Shown piece after piece: positions 50,555 to 59,677 of a stretch of DNA of 64,000 bases. The DNA comes from QHVT01 sp036399015 (GTDB lineage: Bacteria; Acidobacteriota; Thermoanaerobaculia; Gp7-AA8). The DNA lies in assembly GCA_036399015.1 (NCBI GenBank), contig DASWNW010000045.1, positions 74,164-138,163 of the forward strand. Direction: 5' to 3'. How positions within the stretch are numbered: position 1 is the first letter of the stretch; the number at the start of each line of letters is the position of its first letter. The position numbers and the translations under genes are program-made. The notes beneath the pieces were generated by a model. The model ran no database searches and was not told where the DNA came from. It saw only the letters and a list, made by a program, of their open reading frames with translations.

Positions 50555-53548
50555 TCAGTGGCGAACGGCGCGCGTACGCGTCTTCGTGTCGTCGTCGAGG
50601 ATCGTGGCGGTAGCTTCCGGGCCGTTGATGAGGCGGAGGGTGAAGGTCTCGCCTTCCTCGTACCGAGCGTCATTGACGACCGCGATGTCGACTGTCTTCG
50701 ACGTCTCGCCTACTTCAAATGTCAGCGTGCCGGTTGAGGCGAGGTAATCCTCGCCGGCGACCGCGGTACCGTCTGCCGTCGCGAAGGAGACCAACGTCCG
50801 CCTGCTCAGCGCGCGCTCCAGCGTCATCGTAAATCGCGCCACGCCCGCGCCTTCGGCGACGCTGACGTTCGATACGGCGAGAACGGGTTCCTCCGGGTCG
50901 TCATCGTCAAAGATGCGGCCACGGCCGACCGCGTCTTCGGTGCGCGCGTTCGCCGGATTCATCAACTCAACGCCGAACGTCTCGTGAGACTCGGCAAGCG
51001 AGTCTTCGAGGGTTTTCACGTGGAAGATCATCGACGTCTGGCCGGGAGGGAAGCTGTAGACCTGCGAAAGTGACTTGAAGTCGACGTTCGACTCCGCGGT
51101 ATCTCCCACAGTACGAAGCCGAAACGAGACGGAGAAGATCGACGGCGCCGACAGCGAAACGGTAAAGGAGGCAGTCTTCCCTTCCGAGACGCTGGCGTCG
51201 GTGATGGTGAGTACCGGGAGGAGCACGGTTTCATCCTGCACCGTTACGGTTGCGGAGGCGATCACGTGCGAGGGGTTGTCGCTGTCGAATACCTCGACGA
51301 CGAACGTCTCATCCTCCTCGACCAGCCTGTCGTACTTGATGTTGACGTAGAGAAACGCGTACCCCTCGTACGCCCTCATCCGTACCTGAGAATTAAAACC
51401 GTCACCTTCGACGCGATCGTCGAAGTCGGCTCCGGCCGTGGCCGTTCCGGGGACGATTCGGGCGCCGAGACGGCCTTCCACCTGTGGCGCCGGCGTGGCG
51501 CTGAGGAACAGGTGCGCCCACGAGCTCTCGGTGGCGACGACGTCTTCCATGCTGTAGACCGGGACATCGCCGTCGTCCACGATCGTGATTCGTGCACGCT
51601 GCCGGACGATGAGAGACGGCGACGGATCGAAAAGGGTGAGCTCGAGGTACTCGCCGGCCTCGGTGACGAGGTCCTGCAGGATCGGAATGTCGACCCGCCT
51701 CTCGGTTTCCCCGGGTGCGAACGTCAGGGCGCCCGTGACGGGCGTGTAATCCTGGTCTGGCATCGCCGTCCCGTCATAGCGGTCCGTCTGGTACTTCACG
51801 GTCACACGCTCTGCCTGGGGAGAGTCGAGTGTCACCGTCACGCGTGCCCGTCCCTCTTTCTCGCTGACGGTGACATGGCGCGGCGTGATTCCCGCCGCAT
51901 CGTCGTCCTCGACAGTGACCGTCCCGGTTTTCACCGTCGCGTCCCCGGAGGGGAAGAACTCGATCCGGATCGCGCCGTTGGGCTCGGGAACGGTATCGCC
52001 CTCCACCGGCAGCAGGATCTCGCGGCGCGTCTCACCAGGAGCGAAGACGACCGTCTGCCATGGCTGCTCCGGCACAGCGGCGCGTCGCCACCTCACGGTA
52101 GCGCGTACGATGCTTCCGCCGGTGCGTTCGAGCTCCACCGGCACCTCGCGCGTTCCGGCGTCGCCCTCGGCGACACTGGTCGTGACGACGGAGATCACCG
52201 GTGCGGGATCGTCATCGGTGAGACTGGCCCGCATGGACGGAGCACCGATCAGGGTGCCGCCGCTGATGCTCTTGATGGTGAGCCAGACCGACGTGTTCCC
52301 GGTATAGATGCGATCCTGCGGGATCGGGTAAGCGATCCGTCCGCGGACCTCACCACGCCGGAGCACGAAGACTCCTCGTGCCGGAGGATAGGCAACGCCG
52401 TCATCGGGATCGGCATCGGAGATCTCGTACTCGACCCGCGTGTCACGGTCGGTCGAGCCGAGGCGGAGGAGAAAGAAGAAGGCGTTCCCCTGGCGCTCCT
52501 GCATCACACCGTGGTTCAGTACAACCTCGGACTCGGCGCGCTCCGCCTTCTCCAGCGCCTCGTCGACGCGCCCGCCGTAGAAGGTGCCGCCGTCGAGCGA
52601 GAACGACATGCTGACGAAGTAGTCACCCGGCTCCACACCCGCCGGTGGCGCGGGCGAGGCGCCGATCGGAAGCATCCCGCCGACGTTGAAGACGAGCGTA
52701 TTCGCGTGGCCATAGAGCGGCACCCTGCCGCGGACCCACTCGCCGACGCCGGGCCGGACCCAGAGGAGCTCGGGGATCCCGAATTTTCCCGCGTTGGGCA
52801 CCGCGGCCCAGGAGAAGTTTCCCTCGGGATCACGCAGGAACTCAGCGGCGAACGCTTCTCGCTCGACCGGCGAACCGTCGGAGATCGCGGCGTGGATCTC
52901 TCCTGAAGTGAGGTCGACGACGCACACTTTGCGGCGGCCCCAATTCGAAGCCTCCCAACGGACGACGCCGTCGCCATCGGTGTCCGCTTCGTAATTGCCC
53001 TGAGTCGAAGATCCGAAAGAAAACCGCGACATGATGAGCCAGGCCGTCTCGGCCCCGGGCGTAACGCGGGCGTCCGCGCCCTCGCCCGACGGATGGAACG
53101 TGATCGCGCCGGACGGCTCGGCGTCGGAACGAATGGCCGCGTGCGCGGCGTGACCTTCCTTGCGGCTGTACCGCGTAAATCCGCCCGCGGGACTCTCCAC
53201 GACCTCACCGCCGAAACGCAGTTCGGCCGCGATCACCGCATCCCGGCTCTCGATCTCCGCCCCTTCCGTCAGCGCGATCGGCCGTCCCTCGATCCTGTAC
53301 CCGTCCACCTCGAAGGTCATGCGCTGGATCATCAGCCCTTCGAGGTCGTTGACGAGCGACTGGCGAACCGCGTCGGGAAACACCAGCTCCGCCTCCGGAT
53401 CGCCGGCAGGGGAGCCGCCCCGCCAGTTGCGAGGGTCGGAGAAGAGGTTGCTCTCCGTTCCCTTCCAGACATGAGTCCGGGCGTAGAGCGGACACACCAC
53501 GAGCAGGGCGAGGAGGAGGCGTTGGGAGCGGGACATGGACCCGTTCAT
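50555..53548 (-). CDS. exported Calx-beta domain protein
   Basis: A 997-residue secreted protein with a signal peptide at ~1-23 (RLLLALLVVCPLYA). After an N-terminal region with a WKGTESNLFSDPRNW segment, found in autotransporter- or carbohydrate-associated surface proteins, it carries about five Calx-beta domains at ~440-985. Each has an SVSEGK/SVAEG strand start and DDD or DDDP calcium-binding ends (for example IFDDDDPEEPVLAVSNVSVAEG, then ATILDDDT at the C-terminus). Calx-beta arrays bind calcium and act in adhesion or matrix building. No C-terminal sorting or secretion signal is obvious. The start could be the ATG at 53536. Its 5' end is divergent from trpS. Confidence 0.87.
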   Translation of the reverse strand: MNGSMSRSQRLLLALLVVCPLYARTHVWKGTESNLFSDPRNWRGGSPAGDPEAELVFPDAVRQSLVNDLEGLMIQRMTFEVDGYRIEGRPIALTEGAEIESRDAVIAAELRFGGEVVESPAGGFTRYSRKEGHAAHAAIRSDAEPSGAITFHPSGEGADARVTPGAETAWLIMSRFSFGSSTQGNYEADTDGDGVVRWEASNWGRRKVCVVDLTSGEIHAAISDGSPVEREAFAAEFLRDPEGNFSWAAVPNAGKFGIPELLWVRPGVGEWVRGRVPLYGHANTLVFNVGGMLPIGASPAPPAGVEPGDYFVSMSFSLDGGTFYGGRVDEALEKAERAESEVVLNHGVMQERQGNAFFFLLRLGSTDRDTRVEYEISDADPDDGVAYPPARGVFVLRRGEVRGRIAYPIPQDRIYTGNTSVWLTIKSISGGTLIGAPSMRASLTDDDPAPVISVVTTSVAEGDAGTREVPVELERTGGSIVRATVRWRRAAVPEQPWQTVVFAPGETRREILLPVEGDTVPEPNGAIRIEFFPSGDATVKTGTVTVEDDDAAGITPRHVTVSEKEGRARVTVTLDSPQAERVTVKYQTDRYDGTAMPDQDYTPVTGALTFAPGETERRVDIPILQDLVTEAGEYLELTLFDPSPSLIVRQRARITIVDDGDVPVYSMEDVVATESSWAHLFLSATPAPQVEGRLGARIVPGTATAGADFDDRVEGDGFNSQVRMRAYEGYAFLYVNIKYDRLVEEDETFVVEVFDSDNPSHVIASATVTVQDETVLLPVLTITDASVSEGKTASFTVSLSAPSIFSVSFRLRTVGDTAESNVDFKSLSQVYSFPPGQTSMIFHVKTLEDSLAESHETFGVELMNPANARTEDAVGRGRIFDDDDPEEPVLAVSNVSVAEGAGVARFTMTLERALSRRTLVSFATADGTAVAGEDYLASTGTLTFEVGETSKTVDIAVVNDARYEEGETFTLRLINGPEATATILDDDTKTRTRAVRH

Positions 53549-53555
53549 GATGCGC

Positions 53556-53561
53556 TACACT
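53556..53561 (+). promoter_or_regulatory. putative -10 element of the trpS operon
   Basis: TACACT 33 nt upstream of the GTG at 53595, inside what longer start choices would read as coding sequence. It supports the shorter trpS start. Confidence 0.4.
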
Positions 53562-53594
53562 GCGCCGCCACAGCAACCTCTACGCGAGCTCGAC

Positions 53595-54605
53595 GTGAAC
53601 TCTACTCCTGCATATGTCCTCAGCGGCCTCCGTCCGACGGGCCGCATCCACCTCGGCAATTACTTCGGCGCGGTGAAGAACTGGGTCGAGCTGCAGGACC
53701 GCTATCCGTCGTTCTGCATGGTCGCCGACTGGCACGCGCTCACCTCGGATTACGCCGATCCGTCGAAGGTGCATTCGGCGACGTTCGAGGCGGTGGCCGA
53801 CATGATGGCGGCGGGGCTCGATCCGAACCGCTGCGTCATCTTTCTGCAGTCGGAGGTGAAGGAGCACGCGGAGCTGCACCTCCTTCTCTCCATGGTCACG
53901 CCGCTGCCGTGGCTCGAGCGCGTCCCGACGTTCAAGGACCAGCAGGCGCAGCTCCAGGAGAAAGAGCTCAACACCTACGGCTTCCTCGGCTATCCGCTGC
54001 TGCAGACCGCCGACATCGTCGTCTACCGCGCCTGCTACGTGCCGGTCGGTGAAGACCAGGCCTCCCACCTCGAGCTCTCGCGCGAGATCGTGCGCCGCTT
54101 CAACAACTTCTACGGCGACGTTTTCCCCGAACCGCAGCCGCTCTTCACCGCCACACCCAAGGTGCCGGGGCTCGACGGACGGAAGATGTCGAAGTCGTAC
54201 GGCAACACCATTCCGCTCACGGCGAGCGCCGACGAGATCCGCACCCTCGTCTCCACCATGTTCACCGACCCGAACCGCGTCCGCCGCACCGATCCCGGCA
54301 ACCCCGACATCTGCAACCTCTTCCAGTTCCACAAGCTCTTCTCCGGCGAGGCGACGATCTCCCGCGTCGACCACGAGTGCCGCACCGCGCAGATCGGCTG
54401 CGTCCAGGACAAGAAGCTGCTGACCGACATCATGATCGAGGCGCTCGCGCCGGTCCGGGCGCGCCGCGAGGAGATCGACCGCGACCCCTCGATCGTCTGG
54501 AACGCGCTGCGCGCCGGGAACGAGAAGGCACGCGAGCGGGCGGCGGAGACGATGGTGCTGGCCCGCAAGGCGATGAAGATCGCGTATCCCGAGCTGCGCG
54601 CATGA
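53595..54605 (+). CDS. trpS: tryptophanyl-tRNA synthetase
   Basis: A 336-residue class I synthetase, close to the E. coli length. Visible: YVLSGLRPTGRIHLGNYFGA with the HIGH-type motif, PLLQTADIVVYRACYVPVGEDQASHLELSREI, the KMSKS loop in GRKMSKSYGNTI, and the CVQDKK segment late in the protein. It charges tRNA-Trp. I prefer the GTG at 53595: upstream ATGs overlap the divergent Calx-beta gene start and the likely promoter. First gene of the trpS-scpA-scpB-rluB-cmk run; its stop overlaps the scpA ATG. Confidence 0.96.
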   Translation: MNSTPAYVLSGLRPTGRIHLGNYFGAVKNWVELQDRYPSFCMVADWHALTSDYADPSKVHSATFEAVADMMAAGLDPNRCVIFLQSEVKEHAELHLLLSMVTPLPWLERVPTFKDQQAQLQEKELNTYGFLGYPLLQTADIVVYRACYVPVGEDQASHLELSREIVRRFNNFYGDVFPEPQPLFTATPKVPGLDGRKMSKSYGNTIPLTASADEIRTLVSTMFTDPNRVRRTDPGNPDICNLFQFHKLFSGEATISRVDHECRTAQIGCVQDKKLLTDIMIEALAPVRARREEIDRDPSIVWNALRAGNEKARERAAETMVLARKAMKIAYPELRA

Positions 54606-55459
54606 GCGACGAAGAGAACGTTGCAGGTGGAGTGGCGGGCGCCGAGGTAAAGGCGGCCGAAGCGGCCGCCCCTCCACAGGAAGCCGCTCCGGAGACCGAC
54701 GCCTCCGCGTACAAGGTCACCCTTCCCACGTTTCACGGTCCGCTCGACCTGCTCCTTCATCTATTGAAGAAGCACGAGATCGACATCTACGACATCCCTA
54801 TCGTCCTCATCACCGAGCAGTACAACGCCTATCTCGACGCGATGACGGAGCTCGACCTCGACATCGCCGCCGACTACATCTACATGGCCGCGCTGCTGAT
54901 CAACATCAAGTCGCGCATGCTCCTCCCCCGCGACGAGTCAGCCGACGGCGACAGCGTCGACGACCCCCGCAAGGAGCTGGTCGACCGGCTCGTCGAGTAC
55001 CAGCGCTTCAAGGCTGTAGCGGAGTCGTTCGCGGAGCTCGACGTGCTGCGCATGGGGATGTGGTCGCGGCCGCGCGTGCCGTTCCCGGGCGACGAGCCGA
55101 ACGAGATCGACATGACCGACGTCGGTCTCTTCGACCTCATCGACGCCTTCCGCACCGCGCTGGTGCGCTACCGCCAGAACCATCCGCAGTCGATCGAGCT
55201 GCAGCGCACCACCCACAAGATCTCCGACAAGATGCGCGAGCTGTACGGCAAGCTGCACGAGAAGGCGCCGCTGCGCCTGCAGTGGTTCCTCGAGGGGCGC
55301 GACCGCAACGAGCTGATCGCCGTCTTCCTGGGCATGCTCGAGCTGGTGCGCCTCGGCGGCATCGCCCTCCAGCAGGGAGATCTCTTCGGCGAGATCCTCA
55401 TCAACACCACCGACAAGGAGATCGACGAGGCGACGTTCGCCATGTTCGACAATTCGTAA
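54602..55459 (+). CDS. scpA: segregation and condensation protein A
   Basis: A 285-residue kleisin that joins SMC and ScpB in chromosome condensation. The conserved core begins near residue 40 (TLPTFHGPLDLLLHLLKKHEIDIYDIPI), followed by DLDIAADYIYMAALLINIKSRMLLP and a C-terminal winged helix (ELIAVFLGMLELVRLGGIALQQ). The first ~35 residues are an Ala/Glu-rich extension encoded by a REP-like element (54628-54676) inserted in frame. It is coupled to trpS by ATGA and followed 3 bp later by scpB. Confidence 0.96.
   Translation: MSDEENVAGGVAGAEVKAAEAAAPPQEAAPETDASAYKVTLPTFHGPLDLLLHLLKKHEIDIYDIPIVLITEQYNAYLDAMTELDLDIAADYIYMAALLINIKSRMLLPRDESADGDSVDDPRKELVDRLVEYQRFKAVAESFAELDVLRMGMWSRPRVPFPGDEPNEIDMTDVGLFDLIDAFRTALVRYRQNHPQSIELQRTTHKISDKMRELYGKLHEKAPLRLQWFLEGRDRNELIAVFLGMLELVRLGGIALQQGDLFGEILINTTDKEIDEATFAMFDNS
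54628..54676. repeat. REP-like element inside scpA
   Basis: Inverted ends GTGGAG and CTCCAC enclose a hairpin with stem GGCGGCCG / CGGCCGCC. It is the same type as the elements at 25122, 32250 and 37108 and adds about 16 low-complexity residues in frame to the ScpA N-terminus. Confidence 0.55.
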
Positions 55460-55462
55460 TTC

Positions 55463-56158
55463 ATGGAAGCAACCGAACTTCGCGCCGCACTCGAAGCCAT
55501 CCTCTTTCTGAGCAGCGATCCCGTCCGCGTCGACGACCTGGCGGAGTCGCTGGACGAGCCGAAGGAGGCGGTCAGCACGCAGCTCGAGGAGATCAAGCGC
55601 AACCTCGACGAGCACATCGGCGGTTTCACCCTCGAGCAGGCCGCGGGCGGCTGGCGCCTCACCACGCGCGCCGAGCACGACTCCATCCTCAAGAAGTACT
55701 TCGCCAAGAAAGGGGAGAACCGCCTCTCCCTCGCCGCGCTGGAGACGCTGGCCATCGTGGCCTACCGCCAGCCGATCACCGCGCCCGAGGTCTCCGATAT
55801 CCGCGGCGTCAACTCCAGCAGCTCGATCCGCACGCTGCTGGAGCGGCGCATGATTCGCGTGGCCGGCCGCAAGAACGTCGTCGGCTCACCGTTCCTCTAC
55901 CGCACCACGAAAGACTTCCTCGTGCACTTCGGCCTCAACGACATCCGCGACCTGCCGCGGCTCGAGGAGTTCGGAGACCTCATCGGCGAGAACATCAACG
56001 ACGATCTCGTCGCCGCCATCAACGCCGCTCCCGTCACCGACGAAACGGCCGTCGCGCCGCTCGTCGAGGAACAGGGCACGCCTTTGGAAGAGCAGTCGCC
56101 GGTTGCAGCCGATGAAACTCAGTTAGAATCGTCGGGCACCGAAGCGAACGAAGATTGA
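55463..56158 (+). CDS. scpB: segregation and condensation protein B
   Basis: A 231-residue partner of ScpA with two winged helices. Visible: LEAILFLSSDPVRVDDLAESL at the N-terminus, FTLEQAAGGWRLTTRAEH, SLAALETLAIVAYRQPITAPEVSDIRGVNSSSSIRTLLERRMIRVAGRK, and the FLVHFGLNDIRDLPRLEEF second domain. An acidic, disordered tail of ~45 residues follows. Its stop overlaps the rluB ATG. Confidence 0.96.
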   Translation: MEATELRAALEAILFLSSDPVRVDDLAESLDEPKEAVSTQLEEIKRNLDEHIGGFTLEQAAGGWRLTTRAEHDSILKKYFAKKGENRLSLAALETLAIVAYRQPITAPEVSDIRGVNSSSSIRTLLERRMIRVAGRKNVVGSPFLYRTTKDFLVHFGLNDIRDLPRLEEFGDLIGENINDDLVAAINAAPVTDETAVAPLVEEQGTPLEEQSPVAADETQLESSGTEANED

Positions 56159-57132
56159 TGGAACTCGAGCGACTGCAGAAGATCATCGCGCACGCCGGTT
56201 TCGCATCCCGTAGAGAAGCCGAGACGATGATCCGCGAGGGGCGGGTGACGGTGAACGGGCGCGTCGTCGACGAGCTCGGATCCAAAGCCGATCCCGTTCA
56301 CGATCACATCAAAGTCGACGGGAAGCTGATCACCCGGCCCGAGACGCATCGCTACATCCTTCTCTATAAGCCGAAGGAAGTGATGACCACCGTCGAGGAC
56401 CCGCAGGGCCGCAAGACGGTCATCGATCTGGTGAAGGGCGTTCGCGAGCGCATCTACCCGGTCGGCCGTCTCGACTTCCACTCCGAGGGGCTGATCCTCC
56501 TGACCAATGACGGCGACCTCGCCTTCAAGGTCTCGCATCCGAAGCACGGCTCGGTGAAGACGTACCACGTGAAGGTGCGCGGCGTGCCCTCCGACCGCAT
56601 CGTCGAGAAGCTCGAGCGCGGCATCACCATCGACGGCAAGCGCACGCTCCCGTGCGAGATCGCCCGGATGAAGACGACCGGCCGCGGCGAGGACGAGGGC
56701 AACTCCTGGTACGAGGTCCGGCTCCGCGAGGGACGCACGCAGCAGATCCGCAAGATGTTCCAGGCGGTCGGGCATCCCGTCTCGAAGCTGCGCCGCGTGG
56801 CCATTGGACCGATCGCGGATCCGAAGCTGACCGCCGGCGACTGGCGCGAGCTCTCGCCCAAAGAAGTGAAGATGCTGGAGACGATGCAGGAGCTGGCGAA
56901 GCCGAAGCCGCGCCGCGCCGCCCGCCCCTCCGCGAAGAAGACGACGAAAGCCCCGGCAGCCGCCGCGGCGAAGAAGAAGCCGGCCGCGAAGCGCGCCGCC
57001 ACGTCGAAGAAGAGCTCGACCTCTTCCAGCTCCCGGACGAAGGTGGCGGGGCCGCGTCCCAAGTCGCCGGCCGCGCGCCGCTCGGCGCACGAGGCGCGCC
57101 CGGCGCGGGAATCACGACGGGGTCGCGGGTAG
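56158..57132 (+). CDS. rluB: 23S rRNA pseudouridine synthase, RluB type, with histone-H1-like tail
   Basis: A 324-residue enzyme. An S4 RNA-binding domain (LQKIIAHAGFASRREAETMIREGRVTVNG) precedes the catalytic domain with the Asp in YPVGRLDFHSEGLILLTNDG, and REGRTQQIRKMFQAVGHPV. In E. coli RluB modifies U2605 of 23S rRNA. Residues ~246-324 form a Lys/Ala/Pro/Ser-rich tail (KKTTKAPAAAAAKKK and similar), reminiscent of histone H1 and unlike the short tails of usual RluB. The tail probably adds RNA or DNA binding. The ATG overlaps the scpB stop (TGATG). Confidence 0.95.
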   Translation: MELERLQKIIAHAGFASRREAETMIREGRVTVNGRVVDELGSKADPVHDHIKVDGKLITRPETHRYILLYKPKEVMTTVEDPQGRKTVIDLVKGVRERIYPVGRLDFHSEGLILLTNDGDLAFKVSHPKHGSVKTYHVKVRGVPSDRIVEKLERGITIDGKRTLPCEIARMKTTGRGEDEGNSWYEVRLREGRTQQIRKMFQAVGHPVSKLRRVAIGPIADPKLTAGDWRELSPKEVKMLETMQELAKPKPRRAARPSAKKTTKAPAAAAAKKKPAAKRAATSKKSSTSSSSRTKVAGPRPKSPAARRSAHEARPARESRRGRG

Positions 57133-57135
57133 ACC

Positions 57136-57807
57136 GTGGCGCTGATCGTCGCGATCGACGGCCCGTCCGGCGTCGGCAAGACCACTGCCTCCAGACTCGT
57201 CGCCCGTGAGCTGAACCTCCCGCACATCGACACCGGCGCCATGTACCGCGCCATCGGCCTCGCCGCGATCCGCAAAGGCATCGGTCTCCGCGACGACGCC
57301 GCCCTCGAGGCGCTGGTGTCGAGGACGCGCATCGAGTTCGTCCCCGGCGATCCGCCGCGAGTCATCCTGGACGGGGAGGACGTCACCGGCGAGATCCGCA
57401 CGCCCGACGTCAGCATGGCCGCCAGCCACGTCTCGGCGGTGCCGGCCGTACGGCGCCTCCTCGTGCAGATGCAGCAGCACCTCGGCCGCCGCAACGGTGG
57501 CGTGCTCGAGGGGCGGGACATCGGCACGAAGGTCTTTCCCGAGACGCCCCACAAGTTCTTCCTCGACGCCAATGCCGACGTCCGCGCCCACCGCCGCTAC
57601 GCCGAGCTCGTCGCCAAAGGGGAGTCGGTCGAGTTCGACAGAGTCCTCGCCGAGGCCGTCCAGCGCGACCGCCAGGACTCGACCCGCGCCGACTCGCCGC
57701 TGACCCACGATGAGACCTATACCGTCATTGATACGTCGGCCCTGACGATCAGTGAAGTGGTGGATCTCATTGTGAAATCAGTGCGTCAGCGTTCCTTCCT
57801 TCCTTGA
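57136..57807 (+). CDS. cmk: cytidylate kinase
   Basis: A 223-residue kinase that phosphorylates CMP and dCMP with ATP. The P-loop IDGPSGVGKTTASRL, IDTGAMYRAIGLAA, the NMP-binding segments (VSMAASHVSAVPAVRRLLVQMQ; LEGRDIGTKVFP), and the LID region (ADVRAHRRYAEL, RDRQDSTRADSPL) are all present. The start is GTG 57136, 3 bp after the rluB stop. The order cmk followed by rpsA is conserved in many bacteria. Confidence 0.96.
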   Translation: MALIVAIDGPSGVGKTTASRLVARELNLPHIDTGAMYRAIGLAAIRKGIGLRDDAALEALVSRTRIEFVPGDPPRVILDGEDVTGEIRTPDVSMAASHVSAVPAVRRLLVQMQQHLGRRNGGVLEGRDIGTKVFPETPHKFFLDANADVRAHRRYAELVAKGESVEFDRVLAEAVQRDRQDSTRADSPLTHDETYTVIDTSALTISEVVDLIVKSVRQRSFLP

Positions 57808-57832
57808 CTCCCTTATACCTGCCCGTTACACT
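57804..57832 (+). promoter_or_regulatory. sigma70 promoter of rpsA
   Basis: TTGACT (57804-57809), a 17-nt spacer, and TACACT (57827-57832), the best promoter in the window. The transcript should begin near 57840, leaving a leader of ~90 nt before the rpsA ATG, long enough for autoregulation. Confidence 0.75.
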
Positions 57833-57839
57833 CCCGATT

Positions 57840-57931
57840 TCGACCTGTATCAACAACTTACGTTGAGTGAGGGGGCGCGGGGAATCGCGCCGGGCAGGCG
57901 ATTTCAAAGCGCGTAGGGGGTTCCCCAGTTC
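57840..57931 (+). promoter_or_regulatory. 5' leader of rpsA
   Basis: It contains GCGCGGGGAATCGCGC, a possible stem-loop, and an AGGGGG ribosome binding site before the ATG. Ribosomal protein S1 represses its own translation in E. coli through its leader; the same could hold here, but no specific structure is recognised. Confidence 0.35.
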
Positions 57932-59668
57932 ATGCCGTCCAACGACGAGTCGAAGAAGCCCAATCAGCCGCGCCAGGCGGACTCCGGAAGTGGGAATCTG
58001 GAGAACCTCGGCATGGACGAGCTTCTCGACCTCTACAGCAAACCATCGCTGACCGAAGGCGAGATCATCAAGGGTCGCGTCATCAAGGTCACCCCCTCCG
58101 ACATCGTCGTCGACATCGGGTACAAGTCCGAAGGCCTTCTCCCGGCCAGTGAAGTCACCGGGTTCGACGGCCAGGTGAAGGTCAAGCGGGGCGACGAGAT
58201 CGAGGTCTTCATCGAGCGTCTCGAAGACTCCTCCGGCTACGTCGCCCTTTCACGCGAAAAAGCGGCACGCATGCGTGTCTGGGACGACATCGAAGCCGCC
58301 TTCAAAGCCGACACCCCGATCAGCGGACGTGTCGTCGATCGCGTCAAGGGCGGTCTCGCTGTCGACGTCGGCGGCGTGAAGGCGTTCCTCCCGGGCTCGC
58401 TCATCGACACCAAGCCGGTCAAGAACCTCGACGCCCTCCGCGGCCACGAGATGAAGTTCAAGATCGTCTCCTTCGACAAGAAGCGGACGAACATCGTCCT
58501 CTCCCGCCGCGCCATCGTGGAAGTCGAGCAGACCGCCGCCAAGGCAGCCACCTTCGAGCGCCTGCGCGAAGGGGAGATGACCCACGGCATCGTCAAGAAC
58601 ATCACCGACTACGGCGTCTTCGTCGACCTCGGCGGCGTCGACGGCCTGCTGCACATCACCGACATCTCCTGGGGCCGCGTCACCCATCCGTCCGAGTACT
58701 TCAACGTCGGCGACGAGATCGAGGTGCTGGTCCTCAAATTCGACTCCGGTTCCGAGCGCGTTTCGCTCGGCTACAAGCAGAAGTCCGCCGACCCCTGGTC
58801 CGACGTCGCCGACCGTTACCCGCTCGGCAGCAAGGTCGGCGGCAACGTCGTCTCACTCACCGACTACGGTGCGTTCGTCGAGCTCGAGGACGGCGTCGAG
58901 GGACTCATCCACGTCAGCGAGATGTCGTGGACCAAGAAGATCCGCCACCCGGCAAAGATGCTGAACATCGGAGACCGCGTCGAGGCGGTCGTCTCCGACG
59001 TCAACGTCCCGAACCGCCGCATCTCGCTCTCGCTCAAGGCGCTCGAGCAGAACCCCTGGGACACGATCTCCGACCGTTACCCGGTCGGCACCGTCATCGA
59101 AGGGAAGGTCCGCAACCTCACCGACTTCGGCGCGTTCGTCGAGGTGGAGGACGGCATCGACGGACTCATTCACATCTCCGACATGTCGTGGCACCGCCGC
59201 CTCAAGCACCCGTCCGAGGTGCTCAAGAAGGGCGACACCGTGAAGGCGCGCGTGATCAACGTCGACGGCGACAACCAGCGCCTCTCGCTCTCGATCCGCG
59301 AGTTCCTGCCGAACGAGTGGGACAACTTCGCCAAGGACCACAATGTGGGTGACGAGGTCGTGGGCGCTGTCTCGAAGATCACCGACTTCGGCCTCTTCAT
59401 CCGCCTTGCCGACGGGGTCGAGGGGCTCGCGCACGTCTCCGAGGTGCAGCGCGATCCGCGGCAGAAACTCGACAAGACCTTCGCGGTGGGCGACGTCATG
59501 CGCTCCCGCATCATCAAGATTGATTCGAACGAGCGGAAGATCGGTCTCACGACGCGCGACGTCGAGCCGCTGACGGACGAGGAGCGCGCCAGCTACGCGG
59601 GCCACCACGCTGAAGAGCACCCGGCCCATGACGGCGAAACGCCGGAGACGAATACGCAGCAGAGCTGA
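57932..59668 (+). CDS. rpsA: ribosomal protein S1
   Basis: A 578-residue protein with six S1-type OB domains, the usual number for Gram-negative bacteria. Each begins with a G-x-V/I-x-x-x-x-DYGxFV-type strand, for example GIVKNITDYGVFVDLGG, GNVVSLTDYGAFVELED, GKVRNLTDFGAFVEVED and GAVSKITDFGLFIRLADG. It binds mRNA on the 30S subunit and aids initiation on structured leaders. The tail is His/Glu/Thr-rich. Its own promoter and leader separate it from cmk; sppA follows 9 bp later. Confidence 0.97.
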   Translation: MPSNDESKKPNQPRQADSGSGNLENLGMDELLDLYSKPSLTEGEIIKGRVIKVTPSDIVVDIGYKSEGLLPASEVTGFDGQVKVKRGDEIEVFIERLEDSSGYVALSREKAARMRVWDDIEAAFKADTPISGRVVDRVKGGLAVDVGGVKAFLPGSLIDTKPVKNLDALRGHEMKFKIVSFDKKRTNIVLSRRAIVEVEQTAAKAATFERLREGEMTHGIVKNITDYGVFVDLGGVDGLLHITDISWGRVTHPSEYFNVGDEIEVLVLKFDSGSERVSLGYKQKSADPWSDVADRYPLGSKVGGNVVSLTDYGAFVELEDGVEGLIHVSEMSWTKKIRHPAKMLNIGDRVEAVVSDVNVPNRRISLSLKALEQNPWDTISDRYPVGTVIEGKVRNLTDFGAFVEVEDGIDGLIHISDMSWHRRLKHPSEVLKKGDTVKARVINVDGDNQRLSLSIREFLPNEWDNFAKDHNVGDEVVGAVSKITDFGLFIRLADGVEGLAHVSEVQRDPRQKLDKTFAVGDVMRSRIIKIDSNERKIGLTTRDVEPLTDEERASYAGHHAEEHPAHDGETPETNTQQS

Positions 59669-59677
59669 GTCTGAGGA

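Noticed and set aside
57840..57931. Riboswitch in the rpsA leader
   Set aside because: No conserved aptamer motif recognised; only a possible small stem-loop.
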